Source of the DNA: CAZVFX01 sp964626565 | GTDB taxonomy: Bacteria; Myxococcota_A; UBA9042; CAIXZC01 | Direction: 5' to 3' | DNA length: 64,000 nt | Assembly: GCA_964626565.1 (NCBI GenBank) | Contig: CAZVFX010000004.1 | Span: 1 to 64,000, forward strand | Shown here: piece after piece, positions 25,608-35,200 of the stretch | How positions within the stretch are numbered: position 1 is the first letter of the stretch | How the letters are laid out: each line of letters starts with the position of its first letter | Notes under the pieces: generated by a model | The model's input: only the letters and a program-made list of their open reading frames with translations | Database searches by the model: none | Told to the model about the DNA's origin: nothing | Program-made: the position numbers and the translations under genes

Positions 25608-26593
25608 GGGAACTTGTAGGGGTTATTCTGGCCGCAGGCGAAGGGCAGCGGATGGGAGAAATTTCCGCCCACTACGCCAAGCCTGTTCTTCCCATTTGCA
25701 GCGTCCCCCTCATCGCTACTCATCTGAAGATGCTGGAAGGGATCAACATCAAGCGGGCCGTGGTGGTGGTAGGCCATCAACGGGACAAGGTCGTACAGAC
25801 TGCAAAGGCGCACTGCCCCAAAGGGCTGAAATTGCACTTTGTTGACCAGACGGAGCGGTTGGGCATCGCCCACGCTTTGAATGAGACCAGGGATCTGACG
25901 GATGGTTGCAACCTGGTGGTCATTTTGGGGGACACCCACTTCATCCCCACCGACCTGGATCTCGGGCTGAAGCGGCTCTCTAGCGGGGAAGAGGATTCCG
26001 TGGCCGGAGTGCTGTCGGTTCGCAGGGTGCAGGCGCCGGAAATGATTCGTCGCGAGTGCACCGTCAGATTCGACTTCACCGGGAGCCTGGTGGAGATCCA
26101 GGAAAAGCCTGTGCAGCCGTTCAACGAGCTGAAACCGTGTGGTATCTACTTCTTTTCCCCCGCCATATTCGAAGCCATCGAGATGACTTTGCCCAGTGCC
26201 TTACGAGGGGAAGTGGAGATCACCGATTCCATCCAGACCCTGGTTGAATTAGGGTATACCGTCACCGGCGCCCCCACCGTGGAATGGGATCGCAACATCA
26301 ACTACCCCGGAGACCTGCTCATCTCCAACCTGGTTGAGCTCAAGCGCCGGGAATTGGGCTCGCTCATCGGCCCGCGCACCACCTTTCACGAGGACGCTGA
26401 AGTGCGAGACTCGGTAGTGGGGAAGGACGTGCAGATCCTGTCCCCCGCCAAGTTGTTGCGCTCCCTGGTTCTGGACGGAGCAGTGGTGGAAGAGCACGGC
26501 GATTTCATCGACTGCGTCATCGGACCGCGTTTTGCGATTCCTGATTGCTTGAAATACGAATGGGCGGACACACCTGAGGCCTTTTCGTTGTAG
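25604..26593 (+). CDS. Sugar-phosphate nucleotidyltransferase with left-handed beta-helix tail
   Basis: The 329-residue protein opens with VGVILAAGEGQRMG and KPVLPI, the nucleotide- and sugar-binding signature of glucose-1-phosphate thymidylyl- and uridylyltransferases. VILGDTHF near residue 105 holds the metal-binding Asp. The last 80 residues have hexapeptide-like strands (TTFHEDAEVRDSVVGKDV) as in bifunctional NDP-sugar enzymes. It should make a nucleotide-activated sugar in the cytoplasm; which sugar cannot be told. It overlaps the upstream FAD enzyme gene by ATGA, so both are translated together. Its stop codon sits inside the loop of a 10-bp hairpin. Confidence 0.8.
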   Translation: MRELVGVILAAGEGQRMGEISAHYAKPVLPICSVPLIATHLKMLEGINIKRAVVVVGHQRDKVVQTAKAHCPKGLKLHFVDQTERLGIAHALNETRDLTDGCNLVVILGDTHFIPTDLDLGLKRLSSGEEDSVAGVLSVRRVQAPEMIRRECTVRFDFTGSLVEIQEKPVQPFNELKPCGIYFFSPAIFEAIEMTLPSALRGEVEITDSIQTLVELGYTVTGAPTVEWDRNINYPGDLLISNLVELKRRELGSLIGPRTTFHEDAEVRDSVVGKDVQILSPAKLLRSLVLDGAVVEEHGDFIDCVIGPRFAIPDCLKYEWADTPEAFSL

Positions 26594-26604
26594 GACGAAA
26601 AGGC
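26579..26604. terminator. Hairpin spanning the stop codon, probable two-way terminator
   Basis: GCCTTTTCGT (26579-26588) and ACGAAAAGGC (26595-26604) pair perfectly over 10 bp with the 6-nt loop TGTAGG, which contains the stop codon TAG. It lies between two convergent genes and is followed by an A/T-rich heptamer array. There is no long T run, so Rho-independent action is uncertain. Confidence 0.5.
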
Positions 26605-26630
26605 AATTCTCAATTTCTAATTACCAATTG
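26602..26630. repeat. Heptamer array (AATTNNC type)
   Basis: Units AATTCTC, AATTTCT, AATTACC, AATT with a period of 7 fill the space between two convergent genes. The GGC that opens the array forms part of the hairpin at 26579-26604. The same word family occurs at 4.1 and 45.6 kb. Confidence 0.6.
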
Positions 26631-26632
26631 TC

Positions 26633-28204
26633 TTACGAATCGTACCACTTCGGCTTCCACAGCCGACTGACCGCACCGAACCCTTCGAATTTCTTCTTTC
26701 CGATGAGGGCCAGGAATGCGTCGCGGGCAAGCACCCGGAAAATGGCAAAGAGGAACCACCAGTACAGGCGGCGGCGGATCTTGTGGCGGGAGAACATCCC
26801 TTTGATATAGCGCCAGGGGTTGCGCTTCACGAACTCCGAGCTGATCTTGGTCCCGAAAGCGCTGACCTCCTCCCGGGTCATGTTCTTCGGCTTGATCACC
26901 GGTACGAACATATCCCATTTGGAGAAATCCCACTCCTCAACGTACTCCTTGAAGTTGGTGTAGGCAGGGGTCCCGGGGTAGGGCATTAGCGGGTGGATCG
27001 CCGGGAAATCAACGTGGGTGTCGTCGATGTAGTTCTGCAGGCTCGTCAGCTTCTCAGGGCTGTCGCTGGGTAATCCAACCAGGAAGCAAGCCTGGCGGAA
27101 CACCTCCGGGTGCTTGTCCTCAAGCATCCGGCAGCACTCCTTGAAGTGGTCCGGCCCCACCTTGTCTTTGCCGATCTCGGCCAACCCCTCGACGTCGTTT
27201 CGCTCAGCGCCGAACAGGCAGTGCCGCAGCCCCGCCGCGACCATCTTGTCCAGAACCCCTTCCTCCTGCTGCCGAAGCATCAGGTCGGCCCGCACGAATG
27301 ACCACCAGCCCAACTTGTACTCCCGCCGGATTATCTCCGACGAGAACTTGTCGAGCCATTTTGAGTCTGCGTTCCAGGTGGCATCTACCCAGAACAGGTA
27401 CCTGACCCCATACTTCTCGTACAGCAACTCAACCTCTTCGACCACTCGTTCTGCGCTCTTCATTCTGAGCTTCGGCCGGAACTGTACCTGGCCGTTATCG
27501 TCCAGAATGCGCTCGCCTTCGTTAGCCGACCAGGAGCAGAACTCGCAAATGTAAGGGCAGCCGCGATTGCCCTGAATGGTTGCCGCCCGGGGCCACAGCA
27601 TCCCGAAAGGTGAGTATTTCTCCAGCGGGATCATGTCGTAAGCGGGAATGGGCAACGAATCGAGGTCCTCGATGAGGGGTCGGGGCGCGGTTTCGATGAT
27701 GCCGCCGTTTTCTCGATATGCAATCCCCTGAACTTCTTTCCAATCCTTCCCTTCTCGAAGGGAGTTCAGCATGTCCACGGTAGTGAGTTCGCCTTCGTAG
27801 CGCACGATGGCATCCAACTGTGGCCAGGTCTTCAGCGAGTGCTCGGGCATGTGGGAGTGAAACACGCCCCCGGCCAGAGTAACCACGTCGGGGTTGATCT
27901 GCTTGGCCATCTCCAGCACCCGCATCCCTTCGTGGGCATAAATGATCATGTCGCCAACCGCGACGACGTCGGGTTTCTCCTCCTCCAACACCTTGTACAG
28001 CGTCTTCCAGCCGATTTTGTGGGGCATGCAGTCGATGATTTTCTGCTCGATCCCTTCCGTCTCACGCCGGACGTATGCTGCGAGAGAGGGGAAATTCAAC
28101 GGAGCCAGGAAGTTGTCCGACTCGTTGATGATGGGCCACAGGTGGGACGGAGGCCGGACATATACGACTTTCAGCCGGTCCCTACCGGCCAGTACGGTCT
28201 TCAT
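26633..28204 (-). CDS. B12-binding-type radical SAM protein
   Basis: A 523-residue protein with a Rossmann-like N-terminal part (to about 160, with PDVVAVGDMIIYAHEG and DVVTLAGGVFHS) of the cobalamin-binding type and a radical SAM core with GCPYICEFCSW near residue 220, the CxxxCxxC ligands of the 4Fe-4S cluster. The classical DxHxxG cobalamin motif is absent, so cobalamin, if bound, is held in a base-off mode. A hydrophobic, basic stretch near the C-terminus (residues 475-510) may dock it to the membrane. Related proteins methylate or rearrange lipids, hopanoids, cofactors and natural products; the substrate cannot be told. The start at 28204 has GGGAGGA eight bases upstream and a strong promoter; further upstream starts precede the ribosome binding site. 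Confidence 0.75.
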   Translation of the reverse strand: MKTVLAGRDRLKVVYVRPPSHLWPIINESDNFLAPLNFPSLAAYVRRETEGIEQKIIDCMPHKIGWKTLYKVLEEEKPDVVAVGDMIIYAHEGMRVLEMAKQINPDVVTLAGGVFHSHMPEHSLKTWPQLDAIVRYEGELTTVDMLNSLREGKDWKEVQGIAYRENGGIIETAPRPLIEDLDSLPIPAYDMIPLEKYSPFGMLWPRAATIQGNRGCPYICEFCSWSANEGERILDDNGQVQFRPKLRMKSAERVVEEVELLYEKYGVRYLFWVDATWNADSKWLDKFSSEIIRREYKLGWWSFVRADLMLRQQEEGVLDKMVAAGLRHCLFGAERNDVEGLAEIGKDKVGPDHFKECCRMLEDKHPEVFRQACFLVGLPSDSPEKLTSLQNYIDDTHVDFPAIHPLMPYPGTPAYTNFKEYVEEWDFSKWDMFVPVIKPKNMTREEVSAFGTKISSEFVKRNPWRYIKGMFSRHKIRRRLYWWFLFAIFRVLARDAFLALIGKKKFEGFGAVSRLWKPKWYDS

Positions 28205-28247
28205 CTTTGGATCCTCCCTCATGTGGCGGGGCCATCCGCCAGCACCA

Positions 28248-28276
28248 AATGTAGCGACGAAACGTGCTTTTGTCAA
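28248..28276 (-). promoter_or_regulatory. sigma70-type promoter of the radical SAM gene
   Basis: Perfect TTGACA (28271-28276), 17 nt, TACATT (28248-28253). The leader would be about 37 nt and would hold the GGGAGGA site. This argues against the in-frame start at 28276, which coincides with the -35. Confidence 0.6.
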
Positions 28277-28324
28277 AGCTCAGCCTGTGGTAAACCTCCC
28301 AGAGGGACACCACGGGAGGGTAGA

Positions 28325-29554
28325 ATGCACAACGCACTGTTGAACGAAGCCCAGGTAGCGCTGCAGCGGGAGGCCAGAGAATTCGTTGCCTCCGTACCGG
28401 CACAGCTTCTCCTCGATATGGACGCGGACAAGGTCCAGTATCCACGTGAGTTTGTGCAAAGCGCGGCCAAGGCAGGGTTGCTGGGGCTCAGGTTCGATAC
28501 CGGGCTGGGTGCCCGCGGCTTGAACTGGCAGGACGAAATCGTCGCCTTGGAAGAGATCGGGGTCCTGGGCAGCTCCTTGTGTTGCCTGTATTCGCTGGTG
28601 AGCATCGTCGGCGAAGCGCTGCACGTGTTTGGCACCGATGAGCAGAAGGAGAAATACCTCTCCCGTCTCATCTCGGGTGAAAAATTCGCAGCCGAGGCGC
28701 TAACCGAACCGCGTGGTGGCTCCGACTTCTTCGGCGCCACCGCGACCGCGGTGCGGGAAGGCGATTTTTACCGCCTGTCCGGCCAGAAACGATTCGTCGT
28801 GGGCGCGGAAGGTGCAGACCTGTTCCTGGTCTACGCCAAAACCGGCGATGGCAAACCGCACGAGTCCCTCAGCGCCTTTATCGTGGAGCGCGACGACAAC
28901 TGTCATGTGGAGTACCTGTACGGCCTCCTGGGCACCCGGGGCGGTGGTGCGGGCCGCATCATCTTCAAGGACGTGATGGTGCCGGCGGAGAACATCGTTT
29001 TGGGCGAGAATCGCGGCGCCGAGGTGTTCTACCAGATGATGATTCCCGAGCGGCTCACAACCGCGGCCGGCGCAGTGGGTCTCGCCCGCAGTGCGCTGGA
29101 AGTAGCGGCCCGGTACAGCGACAAACGCAAGGCGTTCGGGCAGAAGATCCGCCAGTTCCAGGGGGTGAGCTTCAAGGTCGCGGACGGCATCATGAAGCTG
29201 GACGCAGCCCGGGGGATGGCTTACACCGCGGCGGTGGCGGTGGACCGCTACGGCAGCACCGGCTACACCCGGCGCCTGGTTTCCGAAGCCAAACGTTTCT
29301 CGTCGGAGATGTGCTGGGAGGTGGTGAACCATGCGATGCAGGTGATGGGGGGCATCGGCTACACCAACGTATTCCCCATTGAGCGTCTCGCCCGGGACGC
29401 CCGGATCATGAGCATCTGGACCGGAACCAGCGAAGTAATGAACCTCATCATTCAGCACGAGTACATGCGGGAAGTCTTAGGTTCTGCCGAGGTCGGCCGC
29501 AACATCGAAGCCGACGCGGCCGAAGCCGATGCCGACGAGAAAATCTACGAGTAG
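28325..29554 (+). CDS. Acyl-CoA dehydrogenase family protein
   Basis: The protein has 409 residues, the usual length of the family, which oxidises acyl-CoA to enoyl-CoA with FAD. ALTEPRGGSDFFG matches the flavin/substrate signature, and FGQKIRQFQGVSFKVAD and QVMGGIGYTN are the expected C-terminal blocks. Where medium-chain enzymes carry the catalytic Glu in YEGT, this protein reads IWTGTSEV, so the base must come from another position, as in isovaleryl-CoA-type enzymes, or the reaction differs. The ATG at 28325 follows GGGAGGGTAGA. The gene is divergent from the radical SAM gene and is followed by a long C/T-rich tandem array. There is no electron-transfer partner next to it. Confidence 0.85.
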   Translation: MHNALLNEAQVALQREAREFVASVPAQLLLDMDADKVQYPREFVQSAAKAGLLGLRFDTGLGARGLNWQDEIVALEEIGVLGSSLCCLYSLVSIVGEALHVFGTDEQKEKYLSRLISGEKFAAEALTEPRGGSDFFGATATAVREGDFYRLSGQKRFVVGAEGADLFLVYAKTGDGKPHESLSAFIVERDDNCHVEYLYGLLGTRGGGAGRIIFKDVMVPAENIVLGENRGAEVFYQMMIPERLTTAAGAVGLARSALEVAARYSDKRKAFGQKIRQFQGVSFKVADGIMKLDAARGMAYTAAVAVDRYGSTGYTRRLVSEAKRFSSEMCWEVVNHAMQVMGGIGYTNVFPIERLARDARIMSIWTGTSEVMNLIIQHEYMREVLGSAEVGRNIEADAAEADADEKIYE

Positions 29555-29574
29555 AGAGGCAGCTTTCAGCGTTC

Positions 29575-29693
29575 AGCCCTGGCCCCTTGTCCCTGGCCCC
29601 TGTCTCTGGACCCTATCCCTGGACCCTATCCCTGGACCCTGCCCCTGGACCCTATCCTGGACCCTATCCTGGACCCTGCCCCTGGACCCTGCC
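29575..29693. repeat. Tandem array CTGGACCCTATCC
   Basis: Seven or more units of 12-13 nt (CTGGACCCTATCC and variants with TGCCCC) lie between the acyl-CoA dehydrogenase and rny genes and touch the rny stop codon. The unit can be seen as two words, CCCTGGA and CCCTATC, which makes it the only array here without a strict 7-nt period. A short piece of the related word TCCAGGT occurs at 31280-31294 and 50733-50760. Confidence 0.65.
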
Positions 29694-31243
29694 TATTTCG
29701 CGTAATCCTCGACTCTGGTCTGCCTGATGACGGCCACTTTGATGCGGCCGGGGTAGGTGAGTTCCTGCTCGATCTTCTTGGCGATGTCGCGGCATAGAAT
29801 GGTGAGTTCCGAATCGCTTACTGCGTCGGGGCTTACCAGTACCCGGATCTCTCTTCCCGCCTGGAATGCGAAGGCTTCCTCGACGCCTTTGAAGGACTTG
29901 GAGATACCCTCCAGGTCTTCGAGGCGCTTGAGGTAGGACTCCAGCAGCTCCCGCCGTGCGCCCGGGCGGGCGCCGGAGACGGCATCCGAGGCGATGACGA
30001 TGTGGTCCAGTACGGTTTCGGGTCTCTCGTGGTGGGCGCGGATCGCGCCGACTATGTGGGCCGGCTCGCCGTACTTCTTGGCCAGTTGGGCGCCGATGAC
30101 GTGGTGGGGCCCTTCCATTTCCTGGTCGGCTGCCTTGCCGATGTCGTGCAGCAGTGCCGTGCGCTTGGCCACTTTGACGTTTTCGCCCAACTCCCCGGCC
30201 AGCAGCCCGGCGAGGTTAGCCACCTCCATGGAGTGTGCCAACACGTTCTGGCCGTAACTGGTGCGATAGCGCAGTCTCCCTATCAATTTAATCAGCTCGA
30301 CGTGAAGTCCGAAGATGTTGAGCTCCATGGCGGCCTGCTCGCCGGCCTTCTTGATAAGGTTGTCCACTTCCTGCTCGGTCTTCTTCACAACCTCTTCGAT
30401 GCGCGAGGGGTGGATGCGGCCGTCCTGAATGAGCTTCTCCAACGATAGCCTGGCCACTTCGCGGCGCACCGCGGAAAACCCGGAAACGATAACCGCCTCG
30501 GGAGTATCGTCGATAATGAGGTCGATGCCCGTGGCAGCTTCGAAAGCTCGGATGTTGCGTCCTTCCCGGCCGATGATGCGCCCTTTCATCTCCTCGTTGG
30601 GGAGGTTGACCACTGTAACGACCTGTTCAGCCACGAACTCTCCCGCGTAGCGGCTGAGTGCGGTGGAGAGAATCTGCTTTGCCTTCTGCTCCGCCATTTC
30701 GGTGGTTTCGTCTTCGATGCTCTTCAGCTCTTTCGCCGACTCCAGCTTGGCTTCGGCGACCAGCTCCGCGATGAGGGCCTGTCTCGCCTCTTCTGCGGTC
30801 ATGCTCGCCACGCGCTCGAGGGTTTCACGCGCCTGCTGATTGAGACGCTCGTAAGTGGCGGTGAGGTCGGAAACGCTCTTCTCCCGCGTGGTGAGCTTCT
30901 TCTCCCGGGCCTGAGCTTCCTGCTCCTTGCCGGTGAGCAGATCCCCCTTTCGCTCGATGTTCTCCTCTTTCTTGACGAGTCGCTGTTCGAGTTTCTGGAG
31001 TTCCAGCCTGGCCTGGCGGGTTTCGTGCTCATACTCGTGGGCCCGGTTTTCAATCTCCCGGGCTTCGAGGAGCGCCTCTTTCCGTATCGCTTCGCCCTTC
31101 TTCTCGGCTTCTTTTATTATCTCGTCGGAGTCTTCTTTGGTGCGGACCTGCTGCCCGGAGCCCTGCTTCTTCATGATGAAGAAGACCACTGCTCCTATGA
31201 CAACTCCAACTGCCAGTCCTATAAGTATATAAAGAATGGGCAT
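29693..31243 (-). CDS. rny: Ribonuclease Y
   Basis: All marks of RNase Y are present in 516 residues: an N-terminal membrane helix (residues 4-24), a long coiled coil (about 30-180), a KH domain with GRIIGREGRNIRAFE near 210-225, and an HD domain with LLHDIGKA near 365 for the metal-dependent phosphodiesterase. It starts bulk mRNA decay at the inner membrane. GGGGAGGAACC precedes the ATG. The gene follows zapA and a probable 6S RNA on the same strand. RNase J is also encoded in the window, near 58 kb, so this organism appears to use a Y/J type of RNA decay. Confidence 0.95.
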   Translation of the reverse strand: MPILYILIGLAVGVVIGAVVFFIMKKQGSGQQVRTKEDSDEIIKEAEKKGEAIRKEALLEAREIENRAHEYEHETRQARLELQKLEQRLVKKEENIERKGDLLTGKEQEAQAREKKLTTREKSVSDLTATYERLNQQARETLERVASMTAEEARQALIAELVAEAKLESAKELKSIEDETTEMAEQKAKQILSTALSRYAGEFVAEQVVTVVNLPNEEMKGRIIGREGRNIRAFEAATGIDLIIDDTPEAVIVSGFSAVRREVARLSLEKLIQDGRIHPSRIEEVVKKTEQEVDNLIKKAGEQAAMELNIFGLHVELIKLIGRLRYRTSYGQNVLAHSMEVANLAGLLAGELGENVKVAKRTALLHDIGKAADQEMEGPHHVIGAQLAKKYGEPAHIVGAIRAHHERPETVLDHIVIASDAVSGARPGARRELLESYLKRLEDLEGISKSFKGVEEAFAFQAGREIRVLVSPDAVSDSELTILCRDIAKKIEQELTYPGRIKVAVIRQTRVEDYAK

Positions 31244-31295
31244 GGTTCCTCCCCGGGATGCGTACAGGTTACAACAAACGTCCAGGTTCCAGGTC

Positions 31296-31466
31296 GGATT
31301 CCGTATGGGAGGTCAGCACTGCCCGCGTGGGACAGAATGTTCAACCTTATCTATGGCCGTGGTAGCTCCATCGCCACCACTAATATCAACCTGCCTCGAC
31401 GACAGCAGGTACACTTCAGCAAGGCCATTCGTACTGCTATATGATCATGCCTCCCTTACAGAGGTC
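31296..31466 (-). ncRNA. ssrS: Probable 6S RNA
   Basis: The gap between zapA and rny has no reading frame but can form one long closed structure. TCTGTA-A-GGGAGG (31462-31450) pairs with CCTCCC-A-TACGGA (31312-31300), a 12-bp closing stem with one A/A mismatch. Inside it are ATGGCC/GGCCAT and an 8-bp hairpin GTGGTGGC/GCTACCAC. The length (about 170 nt), the end-to-end stem and the position directly after zapA fit 6S RNA, the RNA that binds sigma70 RNA polymerase. A promoter is placed to start it about four bases before the stem. The inner part does not form the classical single rod with a central bubble, so another structured RNA is possible. Confidence 0.5.
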
Positions 31467-31473
31467 GAACCGG

Positions 31474-31502
31474 CTGTTAGCAAACATACCCGTTCTGTTC
31501 AA
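31474..31502 (-). promoter_or_regulatory. Possible promoter of the 6S-like RNA inside the zapA 3' end
   Basis: TTGAAC (31497-31502), 17 nt, TAACAG (31474-31479). The predicted start near 31466 is just outside the closing stem of the RNA. Confidence 0.4.
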
Positions 31503-31758
31503 GCTTTTCCAGCAAAAAAGTTGACTTGGTGCGCACTGCCTCGCGCATCTCCCGCAACCGGTGCTTTTCCTTGAACAGATCATCGCTGAGGTTGAGCATG
31601 GTGAGGATGGCCAGGGTCATTTCCGGCAGCCTGCCGTCCGGGTCGATCTCTTCCATCTTGCTCTCGATATACTGAATGAGTGCCGTAATGTGTTCTTCCG
31701 AATCATGGGTTTTGATCGGGATTTTGCGGGAAAGAAGCTCCACCACTACGCTTGTCAT
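31477..31758 (-). CDS. zapA: Cell division protein ZapA
   Basis: The product is 93 residues long, the usual size for ZapA, the small coiled-coil protein that bundles FtsZ filaments at the division site. VELLSRKIPIKTHDSEEHITALIQYIESKM matches the ZapA head, and the C-terminal half (about 45-90) is a coiled coil with LSDDLFKEKHRLREM. The ATG at 31758 lies after GAGGGGGG; an in-frame start 12 codons upstream would precede this site. A 6S-like RNA and rny follow on the same strand. Confidence 0.85.
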   Translation of the reverse strand: MTSVVVELLSRKIPIKTHDSEEHITALIQYIESKMEEIDPDGRLPEMTLAILTMLNLSDDLFKEKHRLREMREAVRTKSTFLLEKLEQNGYVC

Positions 31759-31929
31759 TTTACAACCCCCCTCAGGTTCACAGTGCTCGTCCACGAAGCC
31801 ATTCTAGCAGTAAAGAAGGCGGTGTCAAGAAAAGGACCCCGGGTAAGAGGGGAGCCATTTTCAAAGGATTACGGACCGTTGCGATCCGGGTCCTAAAGGG
31901 AAGCGGTACAGTTTTTCAACCGTCGGTAA

Positions 31930-32244
31930 CTAGAGGTGTTTTTCGATGGTTTCCTGGTACTGGCCCTTTGGGCGGGCGCCTACTATGCCGTCAACCATCT
32001 GCCCCCCTTTGAACACCAGCACTGTGGGGATAGAGGTGATCCGGTAGTTGGCGGGCACCTGGCGGTTCTCGTCGACATTCAGCTTGCCGATGACCGCCTT
32101 GCCTTCGTACTCGGTCGCGAGCCCTTCGAGGATGGGCGCCACTGCTACGCAGGGGCCGCACCAGGTGGCCCAAAAATCCACCAGCACGGGGATTTCACTC
32201 TTGAGTACAACTTCGTCGAAATTCTGGTCGGTTATTTCCAACAT
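31930..32244 (-). CDS. trxA: Thioredoxin
   Basis: At 104 residues this is a full-length thioredoxin: VLVDFWATWCGPCVAVAPIL contains the redox-active WCGPC, and the cis-proline loop reads ITSIPTV. It reduces protein disulphides in the cytoplasm; no signal peptide is present. The ATG at 32244 follows AGGAGAAGACGC. A promoter overlaps the 3' end of the upstream TPR gene. Confidence 0.92.
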   Translation of the reverse strand: MLEITDQNFDEVVLKSEIPVLVDFWATWCGPCVAVAPILEGLATEYEGKAVIGKLNVDENRQVPANYRITSIPTVLVFKGGQMVDGIVGARPKGQYQETIEKHL

Positions 32245-32271
32245 GCGTCTTCTCCTATGCAATCATCGGCC

Positions 32272-32299
32272 AAATTATGAACTTCTTGGCGAAGGTCAA
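32272..32299 (-). promoter_or_regulatory. Possible promoter of the thioredoxin gene
   Basis: TTGACC (32294-32299), 16 nt, TAATTT (32272-32277). The -35 overlaps the stop codon of the preceding TPR gene. Confidence 0.4.
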
Positions 32300-35200
32300 C
32301 CCTTGACCACTGTTACGCCAACATATTTTCTAAGTCGTGCATTGGCTTCAGAGATGGTAAAGCGGATGAGGTCGTCCACAACGTCGTCCCTCAGGGCGGG
32401 GGAAATGCGTACCGGACTGGAGACGACAACCGAAGCGGCAGCCGGAAAATCGTTGGCCAGGAGCAGTCCGAAGCGGGAGACCGTCTTTTCCACTCCGCCC
32501 AACCACTTCTTCACGTTCAACTCTTCTCCCTTTGTCCGCAGAATACCAACCAGTTCCTTGAACGTTGCCAGTTCCACACCCGGGATCCCCTTTTGCATCT
32601 GCTTTCTGAGTTCCGCGTTCTCCTTGGCGGAGCCCGGCGGGTCAGGTAGGGAGGGTACAATGAGCTTCAACGCGTTGCCCAGCAGGATGCGCATGGTGTT
32701 ACGGTCCAACACTCCCACTACCATGTGGGGAGTGAGGAAGGTCGCCAGGGTGCGGCCCAGTTCGAAGCGCAATTCCCTGGTCGCCTTACCCGCCGCTGCG
32801 TTGGCTCCGAACACGAGGACCGGGGGATAGCACGCTTCTTTCGAAACTCCCCCCGAGCCGGCGCGGATGTAGGTCGGCGGGCGGGAAATGCCCAGGATCT
32901 TAGCCGCAATATCTTGCAGCTTGCCCAATAGCGCCGCGGATTTGTCGTCGAATAGATCCCGCTTGGTCAGGCCCAGGTCCTTGGCCGACTTGAGGTGCAG
33001 TCTAGCCCCCATCCGGTCGTAGAGGATCTGGAGAATCTCGGTGAGTTCCCACTCCTGGTCGTCCGACATGAGGTCGGCGCGGAACATGTCAATGTCGATG
33101 ACACGCGGCTTGATTTTGAGCGCGGCGGAGGCGAACTTCTGATAGAACGCCTTTTCCTTCTGGCTGGCGCACCCCAGGTAGTGTTGCACGCCCGCAACAC
33201 ACCAGGCATGGTCATACATTTTGGCCTTGGCCAGCGCCTTGCGGAACTGCAGCAGCAGGTTCGGGTCACGGGGCTGCTTCTCCAGGAGCGCACGATACTG
33301 TTCCAACGCCCTGTCCACATTGTCTGTGGCCTGCAGATAGATCCCTGCAGCAAGTTCCTTGGCCTCACCTGCTTCCGGTTTCAAGGCTGACGCGGTTTCC
33401 AGCAACTCCACGGCCCCGGCCGAGTCGCCGAATTTTTCGAGCTTGATCCGGCCCAGGTTGAGATTCAGCTTGTACAGCAGGTCCTGGTCGGCATCCTCGG
33501 GAAGTTGGTCAAGCACCAGTTGGTACAGGTCCCGCTGCTGCTCCCAGTTGCCTGCATTTACCGCGATTTCCTCAAGCGCGGTGAAAGCATCCCACTTGGT
33601 GGGGTCGTGTTCGAGGCAGCGCATGAAGTGAGCCGCGGCTTCCTCGGGATTCTCAAGGTAGTCGGAATAGAGCAGCCCCTGGGTTAGAGCCAGGGCAGCC
33701 CTGCGGTCAGCCGCGGTCTCAAGATCCTCGGCCTGACGGAGCGTCACCACCGCCTCTTCGTGGCGCTCCATCTCCATAAGAAGCTGGCCCAGGGAGACCA
33801 GCACCGCCATGGAGTCGGGCTTGGCCTGCAGCGCCTCACGATAGATTTCCACCGCTTGCTCCCGCCGATCAGCCAGTTCCTTACACACGTCGCCCAGGCG
33901 CACGTACAGCGCGAACCGTTTCTCCGGGTCGGTTTCCACCTCGAGCATCTGCTCTACGAACCTGGCTTCGCCCGCCCGGTCCTTGTCCTCCCGGCACAAA
34001 GTAAGCAGTTTGCCCAGCAACTCCATGTCTCCGGGGGCCTTGGCCAACAACGCCTCCAGGTGCTCCCGGGATTGCTCCTTGCGGCCGAGCTTTCCGTCGA
34101 GGTCGGCCAGGAGGTTCTTGAAGCTGCGGGTCTCCTCGATGGTCAAGGAGTCCTCCTGCAGAATCGCGGAAACCAGCTCCCGGGCCTCCTCGTGTGAGCC
34201 TTGAATGTAAAGCAATGATGCAAGCCCCTTGCGGGACTCATCCTGGCGATGCTCCAGTTTCAGAGCTTCACGGTAAGCCTCAATGGCCTCTTCCCGCTTG
34301 AGGAGAGCTTCATAGGTCTGGGCTGACAGGAATACGAACTCTGCCACCAACTGCTCGTCGAGTTCTCCCTTCAACTGCTGCAGAATCACGAGGATAGATG
34401 CGGTGCGGTCCCATTGAGAGGTCTGAGCGTAAAGCTGCGCGAGCCGCAGCGCAGCCGACGTGTTCTCGGGCGCAATTTCCAACACGCGTTCCAGCACCTC
34501 GGTGGCCTTGACAAGGTGTTCCAGCCGCCGGGAGTACAGCTCTGCCAGTTCGATTCCCAGGGTGATCTTCTTGTCCTCCTCGGTGACCCCCTCGAATTGC
34601 TGTTCCAGCAGGGTTGCCAGCTCGCGCCAGTTCTCCTGCCGCTCGAGAATCTGCCGGTAGAGCGTGAACGCTTCGTCGTGGTCGGGTTCTGCTTTCAGCA
34701 CCTCGTCCAGATAGGTCTTGGCCGGCGGCAGCAGCCCCATCTCCATAGCGGAGACCTTGGCCATATCCACCAGTACGTCGTTTCTCTCCTCCGGCGCGAC
34801 GTGCCTGGAGCGCTCCGCCAGCATTTTCAGCAGGATCTCAAAGCGCTTCTCTTTTTCGCAGATACCTCGCACCCGGGCAAACGTCTCCACGTCGCCGGGA
34901 GCGACCTTCACCACCTGGCGCAACGCCTGGAGCGCTGCCTCCGGGTTTCTCAACTCGTCATAGTAGACGTCCCCCATCTCTTTCAGCAGGGTCAACTTCT
35001 CGTCGCCCTTGAGCATGCGAACCATCTGCTCGTAGAGCCAGCTTAGCTCGGTGAAGTGGCCTGCCCGCCGCAACGCGTCTGCAAGCGAGAAATGGTATTC
35101 GGTGCTGTCCGGCGCCAGTGAGATGAGTTGCCGGTACAGCTCTATGGCCGAGTCGAGATGGTCAAAGACGCGCACTTCGATCTCGGCGGCCTTCTCCATG

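Noticed and set aside
24306..28204. Full capsule or LPS gene cluster
   Set aside because: Only one FAD enzyme, one nucleotidyltransferase and one radical SAM protein are present; no glycosyltransferase, flippase or polymerase.
29575..29693. CRISPR array
   Set aside because: Units are 12-13 nt, contiguous and without unique spacers; no cas genes are nearby.
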